NCBI GenBank assembly: GCA_017795105.1
Contig: CP051247.1
Span: 4,930,001 to 4,994,000, forward strand
Source of the DNA: Planctomycetaceae bacterium
Lineage (GTDB): Bacteria; Planctomycetota; Planctomycetia; Planctomycetales; Planctomycetaceae
DNA length: 64,000 bases
Direction: 5' to 3'
In this document: piece after piece, positions 44,169-51,860 of the stretch
Layout: each line of letters opens with the position of its first letter
Numbering within the stretch: position 1 is the stretch's first letter
Notes under the pieces: model-generated
The model's database searches: none
Seen by the model: the letters and a program-made list of their open reading frames with translations, nothing else
What the model was told of the DNA's origin: nothing
Translations under genes and position numbers: made by a program

Positions 44169-46097
44169 ATGTTCGCACGCTACAACCGCAACCGGCGGCG
44201 GGAGCAATGCATCCGGGACGCTCAACAGCAGCAGCAAAACGCGCTGCCGGACGAGAGTACCGATGTCGCCGCAGAAGATTCTTCCCCCGAAGCTGCCATC
44301 GAATCCACTGCCGTGGAATTCGATCGTAAGCCTGTCCCGAAGAAGCCTCCTGCGTCTGTGCCCCGACCTCAGCGAACGATGCCTCCTGCTCCGAAGCGCT
44401 CCAGAGCGAGCACTCGACCCATGTTTGCAGTCCTTCGCCATTTTCTGGCCGTCGCAATCCTTTGTGCCTGCGGCTACGCCTACCAGAAGCATCAGATGAT
44501 GAGCGCGCCGGCCGGCGACGAAACCGCTGAGGCCTTTGATCCGTTCGCTGAATGGGATCAGTACGGCGATGCCCCCGGGTTCGGCTCCGGCTCCGATGCC
44601 ATTCCGTTCAACAGCGACGATCTGCCCGATCCGATTCCTTTTCCGGAAACAAACTCGCGATCATTGCCGACCGATCTGGTGAGCCATGGGGAAACGACAG
44701 CTGAAGACGTCCTGAACGGGCGGGCTCAACCGCGGGTGACCCAGAAGCAGAACTCCGGGGGATTCTCTCCATTCGATAACCAGACAGAACAGCCGACACC
44801 ATCGAGACGATCGGGTTCAAAGAAGTCCCTCTGGGATGAACCAGTGGTCAATCGAGGGACCGAATCGATTCCGAAGTTCGAAGAAAAGCAGAAGCCTTCA
44901 GCGGGAACCCGGCCCACGACGCCGGCTCCACAGAAAAAGGGAGCCTTCTCGGCCTTCACCGATCAACTGACCGATCTGTTGCCGGGAAGCCAGAAGTCGA
45001 AGCCATCGACGGTCGAAACGGTCAGTCCGCCGCAGAAGCCCAGCCACTCCGCTCCAGCTGTTGCCGAGTTCTGGCGTCAGTTCACATTGGGAAATGGCCA
45101 GGAGCGAACGGTCTGTGTCATCGACGAATCCGTCAGCCAGGATCCGCTGTTGCTCTCGGCCATCTTCACGGGTCTTCGCCGAGAATGGCTGGGAACCGAC
45201 GGCCAGAGGACGCTCGACATTCTTGTTGAGCATCCCGAAGGCGGAGCCGCTGGTCCGGAGGCGCGATTGAGTGAATTGAACCCGACTCGCGTGGTCCGCG
45301 TTGTTCAGGGACAGGAAGACCGCGGATGGATGCGGTTCTCTTCGGAAGAAGAATCGATTGCCGCTCTGGTCTCCGTGCCGGGAACGTATCGTGTTGCCTC
45401 GCTCACGGATGCCCAGGTCGCGGGAGCACGGCGAGAAGCGACCTACCCGACCGTCGAAGTCGAATTGCCTCGGGGCTCGAGCCAGGGACAGGCCGAGATG
45501 GCTCAACTCCTGCATGCTGCACTGATGGGAAACTGGACACCGGGCTCGTTGACATCGACGCCGCGAGTCAACAAAGCTCCTGTCAATGTCGCCGGGAAAT
45601 CAGAGCCGGTTCCGAATAAGAACGGAGACGAGCAGGCCTGGAATCCATTCGAGGCACTCAGCGGAATTCCGAGCATGCTGCTGGAAATGGAGAAGCCGAA
45701 GAGCGATCGCAGTCAGACTCATCAGGTTCCGAATCCGACACCGGAGCCGGAGCATGTTCCGAAAAACGAGTTTGTCGAATCGCTGCCGATCCCGAACGCT
45801 CCCCGAAACGACAAGCCGATGAATCCGTCTTCATCGGAGGGATTGAGCGGTTTCCGCTCGACCGACGAGTACCTTTCGAGCCTGCTCAAAGATCCGACGT
45901 CACGGGCGATGGAGAATACGCAGCAGAACGTCGAGAAGATACTCGAGGAAACGCAGGCGGTTGCCCGGAAGATCGGAGCGGTTTCGAAAGTCGAAGTGCT
46001 TCAGCCACCCCCGATCTTTCAGGACAAGGCAATGGTTCCGAAAGAACCTTCGCCCTCCAGGTTCTATCGACTGCCGCCCCCGCCGGCCGGAAACTAG
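44169..46097 (+). CDS. Membrane-anchored, largely disordered protein of unknown function
   Basis: About 642 residues. The first 85 are Gln/Arg/Pro-rich and probably cytoplasmic. One transmembrane helix near 85-105 (MFAVLRHFLAVAILCACGYA) is followed by a long Ser/Pro/Gly-rich linker. A folded segment near 295-460 (VAEFWRQFTLGNGQERTVCV, LLLSAIFTGLRREWLG, TYRVASLTDAQVAGARREA, MAQLLHAALMGNW) has alternating helices and strands but matches nothing I recognise. The tail is disordered with a short coiled coil (NVEKILEETQAVARKIGAV). I infer an envelope protein with a periplasmic or extracellular domain. Start at ATG 44169. Confidence 0.72.
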   Translation: MFARYNRNRRREQCIRDAQQQQQNALPDESTDVAAEDSSPEAAIESTAVEFDRKPVPKKPPASVPRPQRTMPPAPKRSRASTRPMFAVLRHFLAVAILCACGYAYQKHQMMSAPAGDETAEAFDPFAEWDQYGDAPGFGSGSDAIPFNSDDLPDPIPFPETNSRSLPTDLVSHGETTAEDVLNGRAQPRVTQKQNSGGFSPFDNQTEQPTPSRRSGSKKSLWDEPVVNRGTESIPKFEEKQKPSAGTRPTTPAPQKKGAFSAFTDQLTDLLPGSQKSKPSTVETVSPPQKPSHSAPAVAEFWRQFTLGNGQERTVCVIDESVSQDPLLLSAIFTGLRREWLGTDGQRTLDILVEHPEGGAAGPEARLSELNPTRVVRVVQGQEDRGWMRFSSEEESIAALVSVPGTYRVASLTDAQVAGARREATYPTVEVELPRGSSQGQAEMAQLLHAALMGNWTPGSLTSTPRVNKAPVNVAGKSEPVPNKNGDEQAWNPFEALSGIPSMLLEMEKPKSDRSQTHQVPNPTPEPEHVPKNEFVESLPIPNAPRNDKPMNPSSSEGLSGFRSTDEYLSSLLKDPTSRAMENTQQNVEKILEETQAVARKIGAVSKVEVLQPPPIFQDKAMVPKEPSPSRFYRLPPPPAGN

Positions 46098-46130
46098 AAC
46101 ACATGCCTCGACCAGGTCCGTGAAACGCGA

Positions 46131-46170
46131 AAAAGCCCCGACCTTCTCTTGAAGGCTGGGGCTTCTTGTT
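46131..46170 (+). terminator. Intrinsic terminator after the membrane-anchored protein gene
   Basis: Stem AAGCCCC/GGGGCTT with an inner CCTTC/GAAGG stem and TCTT loop, then a short T-rich run, 36 bases after the stop. Confidence 0.8.
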
Positions 46171-46196
46171 CATCGGATCTTCGGCGAAAGCGGGGG

Positions 46197-46523
46197 TTAG
46201 TCTTTGTAACCTTCGCTCACCGGTTCGTCGCAGCCGATGTCACACTGGTTGTTGTCGCATTCGTCCATCGTGTCGTTGAATGCTGAACCTCGTGCGTAGG
46301 CTTTGTAACCGTAGCCCATCGACTTCTTCGAGGAGAAGCCGGAGTACATGTAGCTCTGGTTGAGGCTACCGACGGCATCGGCAACATCGTTCATTTCGCT
46401 AACGACGGCATGCTGAACTTCGCTGAGGCCCACGATGAGTCCCAGAACGACCAGAGTCGCGATCAGAATCAGCTCAGCCGAGACGATGAAACCTGCTTCA
46501 TCGTTAAGGAGTTGTGCAAACAT
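46197..46523 (-). CDS. Flp/type IVb pilin-like protein
   Basis: 108 residues. The short basic-free leader MFAQLLNDEAG is followed by a hydrophobic helix FIVSAELILIATLVVLGLIVGL and an amphipathic part (EMNDVADAVGSLNQSY). A G before a hydrophobic residue with a Glu shortly after it resembles prepilin-peptidase sites of Flp/TadE-type pilins, but the Glu falls at +6 rather than the canonical +5. The C-terminus is Cys- and Asp-containing (DECDNNQCDIGCDE). AGGACC precedes the ATG. No tad assembly genes are visible, so a secretion or pseudopilus role is inferred. Confidence 0.75.
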   Translation of the reverse strand: MFAQLLNDEAGFIVSAELILIATLVVLGLIVGLSEVQHAVVSEMNDVADAVGSLNQSYMYSGFSSKKSMGYGYKAYARGSAFNDTMDECDNNQCDIGCDEPVSEGYKD

Positions 46524-46864
46524 AATGAGGTCCTTTGACCAGAAGTGCTCGAATCTTTCAACGTGATACGGAATGATTCTGCTCAAGCAGCATCGCAATG
46601 ATCGCGATGTTTGTCATCGGTCAGGCATCCCTGTCGGTCGCATCCACGACTCACTAACCTCGACCTCTGCATTCGAGACTCAGGTACCAGTGGTTGCAAG
46701 AAGGCAGGAAAAACGCAGGGGCAAAAACCTGCGTCCGAACTAGTGAGATTCCACCTCTGCGGACACGTTGCCAAATGGCAACGCTAATGTAGCCGAATCG
46801 CTACAGTTTTCAGGCTGTTTCGAGACGAGACGGCTGGCCAGCCTTTGCAATTTCGATCGGAATC
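46524..46864. other. Gene-free region with three hairpins between the pilin-like gene and hemB
   Basis: No gene is recognised. ACGCAGG/CCTGCGT (46713-46734), CGTTGCC/GGCAACG with an AAAT loop (46766-46783) and TGTAGC/GCTACA (46789-46804) lie in series. Both neighbours are on the minus strand, so these can act as the hemB 3' end or in the leader of the pilin-like gene; only short T-runs follow them. Confidence 0.5.
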
Positions 46865-47860
46865 CTATCGCTGATCCCGCAGCAGGCGGGCGGCTTCCAC
46901 GGCGAAGTAGGTCAGAATCCCGGAGGCACCGGCTCGTTTGAAAGCGACGAGACTTTCGAGCATCGATTTGTCACGGTCGAGCCATCCTCGTTCGATCGCT
47001 CCCATGATCATCGCGTACTCGCCGCTCACCTGATAGGCGAAGGTCGGCACTCGGAATCGCTCATGGATTCTGCGAACGATATCGAGATAGGGCATCCCCG
47101 GCTTGACCATGATGTAATCGGCTCCCTCGGCGATGTCGAGCTCGACTTCGCGGAGCGCTTCGTCGGTGTTGGCCGGATCCATCTGATAAGTTCGCTTGTC
47201 GCCCGAGCCGAGATTCGACTTCGAACCAACCGCATCCCGGAAAGGCCCATAAAACGCCGAAGCGTATTTGGCGGCGTACGACATAATCTGAACCTGCTCG
47301 AAACCGGCGTCGTCCAGAGCGATGCGGATCTCGCCGATGCGACCATCCATCATGTCCGAGGGCGCGATGATATCGCAGCCGGCCTCGGCCTGGACGATCG
47401 CCTGCTGACAAAGCATATCGACCGACTCGTCGTTGACGACGTACCCATCTCGGACCAGTCCGTCCTGTCCATGACTTGTGTACGGGTCGAGAGCGACGTC
47501 GGCGATGATCCCGAGGTTCAGGTCGAACGATTTGATCTTCCGAATGGCACTGTTTATCAAATTATCCACATTGATTGCTTCCTCACCCTCCGGCGTTTTC
47601 TTTTCGGCAGGAGTGGCTGGAAACAGGGCAATGGCCGGAATTCCCAGCTCGGCGGCTTCGCCGAGAACCTCTTCCAGACGATCGAGCGAATGCCGATAGA
47701 TTCCGGGCATGGAATCGATCGGCACCTGTTGATTGGTCCCCTCACAAATAAAGACGGGCCAGATCAAATCATCGACCGACAGTTGGTTTTCCCGGACCAT
47801 GCGGCGGGACCAGTCGAACTGACGCGGACGACGGAGTCGAGTTTGGGGGTATTCAGTCAT
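46865..47860 (-). CDS. hemB: Delta-aminolevulinic acid dehydratase (porphobilinogen synthase)
   Basis: 331 residues. It condenses two ALA molecules to porphobilinogen, an early step of haem and other tetrapyrroles. The two active-site lysines lie in MSYAAKYASAFYGPFRDA and YIMVKPGMPYLDI. The segment that binds zinc in Zn-type enzymes (three Cys) reads DVALDPYTSHGQDG here, with Asp/Ala in place of Cys, so this is a non-zinc, Mg-type or metal-independent form by family knowledge. The RPRQFDWSRRMVRE N-terminus is the normal arm. Confidence 0.97.
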   Translation of the reverse strand: MTEYPQTRLRRPRQFDWSRRMVRENQLSVDDLIWPVFICEGTNQQVPIDSMPGIYRHSLDRLEEVLGEAAELGIPAIALFPATPAEKKTPEGEEAINVDNLINSAIRKIKSFDLNLGIIADVALDPYTSHGQDGLVRDGYVVNDESVDMLCQQAIVQAEAGCDIIAPSDMMDGRIGEIRIALDDAGFEQVQIMSYAAKYASAFYGPFRDAVGSKSNLGSGDKRTYQMDPANTDEALREVELDIAEGADYIMVKPGMPYLDIVRRIHERFRVPTFAYQVSGEYAMIMGAIERGWLDRDKSMLESLVAFKRAGASGILTYFAVEAARLLRDQR

Positions 47861-48032
47861 AAATGAGCTCGGATTTGGCAGGGAGTAAAGTCAAGCGATC
47901 CTCAGATGCTGCCCGGATCCCGGTTCGGTCCACTGGGGATCAGCATTGAGAGTTCTCAAGTTTTTCATTATCGTAGAGTACGAACTAAATAAACGGGCTT
48001 GAAGAGTTGCCAGTCAATTAAAGAGGTTTGTT

Positions 48033-48374
48033 ATGTCAATGTCTCGCGCCGAAGCGGTTGCCGAAATTCTGTGGGAACTGAAACGGGCCGATAAGCTTGG
48101 AACGTTCACAGAAATCGCCAACCGAGCCGGCTTTAACCCAGGCGCCAATGGCCGCACGATGCTGTCTTGTCTGAAGCTGGTCCGAAAGGACTGGCCGCAT
48201 CTGCAGTGGTTCCGGGCCATTGATGACGATTTGCGCATCAGCAAGGGAAGCGAACAGGAAGTCTGCCTGAAAGAATCGGGATATCCTCTCGAAGAAACCG
48301 ATGATGCCGAAACGCTCGTCCTGGCGAATCCTGAAGAAAATCTGCTGAACTGGTCGGCTGTCGAAGCTCAGTAA
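48033..48374 (+). CDS. Alkyltransferase-like (MGMT-fold) DNA-binding protein
   Basis: 113 residues. It resembles the C-terminal DNA-binding domain of O6-alkylguanine-DNA alkyltransferases: GTFTEIANRAGFNPGANGRT corresponds to the V-x-TYGDIA-x-AAG-x-P motif, MLSCLKLVRK to the arginine-finger helix, and CLKESGYPLEE to the usual LLxxEGV end. The alkyl-accepting PCHRV is replaced by LQWFRAI with W59 at the Cys position, as in Trp-type ATL proteins of the E. coli YbaZ kind, which bind O6-alkylguanine and recruit nucleotide excision repair. Here His is also changed to Phe. I infer lesion-recognition or DNA binding without alkyl transfer. AGAGG precedes the start. Confidence 0.6.
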   Translation: MSMSRAEAVAEILWELKRADKLGTFTEIANRAGFNPGANGRTMLSCLKLVRKDWPHLQWFRAIDDDLRISKGSEQEVCLKESGYPLEETDDAETLVLANPEENLLNWSAVEAQ

Positions 48375-48385
48375 TCGTACTCCGC

Positions 48386-50347
48386 TCACGGTTCCACTGC
48401 GTCAGCTGAAGTGAGCTCGCGCAGTTCGCTCGTCCGAACATCGAACTGGTACAGCCTGCGCGCCGGGAAGAGCTCCCGCAGCTGCGGGATGTCGAATCGA
48501 TCGGTAAGCCGGTGCGCGCGAAGCACTGGTGCATCCAGTGCTGGATCGTTTACGACGTAGTCGAGATGCAGATCATTCGGGTCCGGCACGATAAACACCA
48601 CGGCCGGCGTGTCCGGAATGGTCGCGACCATCTTGTTGAACGTGTCGTGTTTTTCGCGGGCGTACCGGATTTCGCTAATTCCAGCCGAGAGTGTCGACTG
48701 CCAGAACGGCTCGAACGTCGTGTAGCTGATCAACAGTCCCAGAGCCGGAAGTCCCAGCCACCAGCCTGCCAGCCAGGGACGGTGCAGCTTCCAGCTGTTG
48801 CGAACGATTAACTGCATGTCGCGGGCGAAGATCAGCGCCAGCAGGGGAGCGGCTTCGAAGACGTAGTGCCAGTGCATAATCCCGTCGAACCAGTAGGGAA
48901 GATGCACCAGATGCAGAGACAGGATCGCTGCGGGGATCAACCACCACTCGGGATGATCGCGATGCCCGATGCTCAAAAAGAAGAGAACCGCAGCTAGCGT
49001 CGGGATGATGCCGAGCGTCCATTGGCCGGTTGAAACGAGTCGATTCCGCTCATTCTGAATGGCCCCCCGCATGGTCAGGTTTGTCGCCCAGCGGTCGTAG
49101 TTCTCCACGATCGGCAGTTCCACACCAGCCGCCGCCTGCTCCGCGATCCAGGCTTCCCCGCGAACCCGATTGTCGAAACCGTAGACGTGTCGTGGGGTGT
49201 AGTTCTGTGTGTACTGCTGATACGGCGTGAGAAACGGATCGCCGGTGGTTGCCGCATTGTACGGCAGCAGCATCAGCAGTCCGACGACGAGCGGGCCGCT
49301 CATGGCTGAAGTTTGAATCAGACGTTGTTTCCACGTCCGCTCACGAAACAGGCCGGCCACAAACCAGATCCCGTACGGCAAGCCGATTCCAAAGGCAGTC
49401 ATCGGGCGGCACCACATCGCATATGTTAACCCGATTCCAGCGGCCAACGCATAACTCCACTGGGATTGGATAATGTTGCGGTGGAACGCCCAGAGGAACA
49501 GCGAAAGGCCGATTAACCCGGGGTGGTGAGCGAGCAGTAGATTGCTGAACAGCATCATCCCCGGCATGAGCGCGGTCAGCAATCCGGCCAGCAAACAGGC
49601 TCCATTCCCGGCCAGATCTCGAGCCAGAGCCGCAATCAGCCCTGTAATGAGCCCCTGTGCGATCGCGTATCCGAAGTACGGAATGCCGAACGCAAGGAAC
49701 GGCGTCAGCCAAAGCCCGGTTCCCGGGAAATAGCGACTGACAAAATGGCCGGGTTGCAGATTCAGAACATGAATCTGATCGAACAGCTCGGGAGCAGGTT
49801 CAAAGCGAGGGTTACTCAAACGCCCCTGCAGAAAGGTTTCGGCTTGAAACAGATAGCTGTATTCATCGTGAAAGGCAGGAGGAAGATCGTCAAACCGGTG
49901 TCCCACCGCGAGTGTGTTCAGAAAGCCGAGCAGTCCCATCGCTGCGGGCAGCACCCATCGCCCCTTATGCGGAGCACGGGCGGCCAGATCCCGTTCACGA
50001 GCGGTTCGGGTAAAGAACGTGCCCGCGTGAGCCCACGCGAGAAAGCCCCGGGGTGTCGCTTCGAACTCGGGGACCCTTTTCATCCGCCAGGCCAGTGGGA
50101 GCAGGAAGAGCCAGAGGAAAAACAGAGAGGTTTCTCCACTGAAGTTGGCCATCCAGGCGGTCAGCGGCTGCGGACTGTTGAATGTCCGCTGGTAATGCTG
50201 CCACTCGATCGGAACGATGAGGATCAGCAGGCCAGTCAGAGTAATGCCGGCTGCGATTAACAGTCGTCGTGAACTTCGCAGCGGATCGGGACGGGACCCG
50301 TGGGGGGGCTTACGAACTTCAGGCGACGGCTTTGGATCTGGCGACAC
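48386..50347 (-). CDS. Polytopic GT39/ArnT-like glycosyltransferase
   Basis: 653 residues with about eleven hydrophobic helices. After the first helices comes a periplasmic acidic motif in HDEYSYLFQAETFLQGRL, as found in the first loop of GT-C transferases that use lipid-linked sugars. YFPGTGLWLTPFLAFGIPYF and FDGIMHWHYVFEAAPLLALI are typical of this superfamily. Residues after about 560 form a soluble C-terminal domain. I infer transfer of a sugar from a polyprenyl carrier to lipid or protein at the outer face of the inner membrane; donor and acceptor are unknown. It is convergent with the alkyltransferase-like gene. Confidence 0.8.
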   Translation of the reverse strand: MSPDPKPSPEVRKPPHGSRPDPLRSSRRLLIAAGITLTGLLILIVPIEWQHYQRTFNSPQPLTAWMANFSGETSLFFLWLFLLPLAWRMKRVPEFEATPRGFLAWAHAGTFFTRTARERDLAARAPHKGRWVLPAAMGLLGFLNTLAVGHRFDDLPPAFHDEYSYLFQAETFLQGRLSNPRFEPAPELFDQIHVLNLQPGHFVSRYFPGTGLWLTPFLAFGIPYFGYAIAQGLITGLIAALARDLAGNGACLLAGLLTALMPGMMLFSNLLLAHHPGLIGLSLFLWAFHRNIIQSQWSYALAAGIGLTYAMWCRPMTAFGIGLPYGIWFVAGLFRERTWKQRLIQTSAMSGPLVVGLLMLLPYNAATTGDPFLTPYQQYTQNYTPRHVYGFDNRVRGEAWIAEQAAAGVELPIVENYDRWATNLTMRGAIQNERNRLVSTGQWTLGIIPTLAAVLFFLSIGHRDHPEWWLIPAAILSLHLVHLPYWFDGIMHWHYVFEAAPLLALIFARDMQLIVRNSWKLHRPWLAGWWLGLPALGLLISYTTFEPFWQSTLSAGISEIRYAREKHDTFNKMVATIPDTPAVVFIVPDPNDLHLDYVVNDPALDAPVLRAHRLTDRFDIPQLRELFPARRLYQFDVRTSELRELTSADAVEP

Positions 50348-50473
50348 GAAAGAACGGCCTCGTTCAGAATCTCAGGCAGGCAGAATCATTGATTCTTCGT
50401 TTATATCACAACCGGCTCTCAGAAAAAGGTTTCGCACTGAGATCGGAGTCGATTCCTGCGTTCTGGTCGCGCA

Positions 50474-50508
50474 TAAAAAGAGCCCTCTGTCCTTCGACAA
50501 AGGGCTCT
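50474..50508 (-). terminator. Intrinsic terminator of the Hsp20 gene pair
   Basis: Eight-base stem AGAGCCCT/AGGGCTCT with T-tract TTTTTATG on the minus strand, 21 bases after the stop of the second Hsp20 gene. Confidence 0.88.
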
Positions 50509-50529
50509 GCAAGCAAATCACTCCCTCGA

Positions 50530-50937
50530 TCAGCCCGCGTTGACCTGAATACGGACTGGCTGGGCTTCCCGACGTTTCGGCAGCGTCACGGTGAGGACAC
50601 CATTTTTCACGGTTGCTTCGAGAGACGTCGGGTCGACTTCTTCCGGCAGCCGGAAGATGCGTTCGTAGAGTCGTTGATCCGACTCCTTGTAGACGTTCTC
50701 AAATCCTTCCGGTGCAAACGGTCGGGTTGTCCCTCGAATCGTCAGCACCTTCTTCTCGACAGTCACTTCCGCCGAGCTTTCATCAATCCCCGGCATGTCG
50801 GCCTGCAGCAGATAGGCCTGGTCGGTTTCGCGGATATCGGTTCGCGGCCGCGTCATGATTTGATGGGTCGTTTCCGGGATCTGCTGGACATCACAGTTCG
50901 ATTCTTGAGGATCGGTCATTTTTTGAAGTTCTGACAT
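50530..50937 (-). CDS. Small heat-shock protein, Hsp20/alpha-crystallin family (downstream copy)
   Basis: 135 residues. The alpha-crystallin domain contains TDIRETDQAYLLQADMPGID, VEKKVLTIRG, YERIFRLPEEVDPTSLEA, and the signature NGVLTVTLPKR, ending with the I-x-I-like RIQV tail. The short N-terminal arm is Gln/Thr-rich. It acts as an ATP-independent holdase for unfolding proteins. GGAG eight bases before the ATG at 50937 supports the start. It follows the other Hsp20 gene by 52 bases and shares its terminator, so they likely form one operon. Confidence 0.94.
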   Translation of the reverse strand: MSELQKMTDPQESNCDVQQIPETTHQIMTRPRTDIRETDQAYLLQADMPGIDESSAEVTVEKKVLTIRGTTRPFAPEGFENVYKESDQRLYERIFRLPEEVDPTSLEATVKNGVLTVTLPKRREAQPVRIQVNAG

Positions 50938-50989
50938 GGGAAAAACTCCTTCAACGATTGTGTGAACGGTGAAGAGCAAGGCCGACAGA

Positions 50990-51430
50990 TTACCGGGGTT
51001 TCACCGGGATTCGCTTCGGGGCCAGGTCTTCCGCCATGACAAGTTTCAGTTCCAGGACTCCGCGTTCATAGCTGGCGACGGTCTTCGAGGTATCGATAGG
51101 AGTGGCGAACTGCATCTCTCGCTGCAGCCGGCCGAACGGACGTTCCTGCTTCAGGTTTTCACCGTCCTTCTGTTCCGGAGCCATTCGTTCGACGGTAATC
51201 CGCACCTGATCGCCAGCGACGTCGACTTCAATGTCTTCCGCGGAGACGCCGGGCAGTTCCAGACGAATCAGGAACTCGTTGTCCTTTTTATAGACGTTCA
51301 TGCTGAGGGCGCCCTGCGAGGCCATCAGGCCGTTGCGGAACTCGATCAGTGAACTTTGAAGCTCTTCCTGAAGACGCTGACAAACGTCCGGGAGTCGCGA
51401 TTGTTTTGGCAAAGCAAATGAACCCAACAT
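50990..51430 (-). CDS. Small heat-shock protein, Hsp20/alpha-crystallin family (upstream copy)
   Basis: 146 residues. Crystallin domain: MNVYKKDNEFLIRLELPGVS, VDVAGDQVRITVER, FGRLQREMQFATPIDTSKTV and YERGVLELKLVMAED, with a C-terminal RIPV. The signature is less canonical than in the downstream copy, so hetero-oligomers of two different chains are plausible. AAGGAG lies eight bases before the ATG at 51430. Upstream is a 430-base divergent region with near-identical palindromes that may be heat-shock operator sites. Confidence 0.93.
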   Translation of the reverse strand: MLGSFALPKQSRLPDVCQRLQEELQSSLIEFRNGLMASQGALSMNVYKKDNEFLIRLELPGVSAEDIEVDVAGDQVRITVERMAPEQKDGENLKQERPFGRLQREMQFATPIDTSKTVASYERGVLELKLVMAEDLAPKRIPVKPR

Positions 51431-51860
51431 GGTTGTTTCTCCTTTGCATTTCGGGTCGATTTGAATCCGGTGCCGAAGTCGCATCGGACAGCATTTTTAA
51501 CATGCAACGAGCGTGCCATATTTGAGTCTATGCGTCTTGTGTGTTTGTAAGTCATTATTCGGTAATAGTTTGTGGGGCGTTCGGAAGGGTGGGTGTCCTC
51601 AGACTGCCGGTGCCATAATGGCATGCCCGGGCGATAGGGAAGATCGATGGCGTGGCTGCCGTTATGGCATTCTGGCAAGCCTTAACGGTTAGGAAAAGGT
51701 TGACAGCCGGGACGGGAAGAGCGATGCGGAACGGTTGAAATCATTGCAGCCCGCCCGGCGGGGATTTCGATCTGAAAGATACGATCCGGATTGCGGTTCC
51801 TACGGACAGGATGCGCCCGGAGCGTGCGTATTGAGACTGATGGACCAGGGAAGGTCAGCA
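51431..51860. other. Divergent region upstream of the Hsp20 pair
   Basis: No gene is recognised. Half-site-like TGCCA sequences cluster near 51510 and 51611-51677. No CIRCE-type HrcA box was recognised. Promoters for the Hsp20 pair (minus) and for the charged-tail protein gene (plus) must lie here. Confidence 0.5.
51611..51669. promoter_or_regulatory. Paired TGCCATAATGGCA-type palindromes (candidate operator)
   Basis: The perfect 13-base palindrome TGCCATAATGGCA at 51611-51623 and a near copy TGCCGTTATGGCA at 51657-51669 are 46 bases apart centre to centre. A further TGGCA half site ends at 51677 and a TGCCAT half site lies near 51513. Paired dyads of this size are typical of dimeric regulator sites. 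They sit about 180-240 bases from either flanking gene. Confidence 0.45.

Noticed and set aside
51590..51640. Sigma-54 promoter (TGGCAC near the Hsp20 genes)
   Set aside because: A TGGCAC is present on the minus strand but no correctly spaced TTGC element follows.
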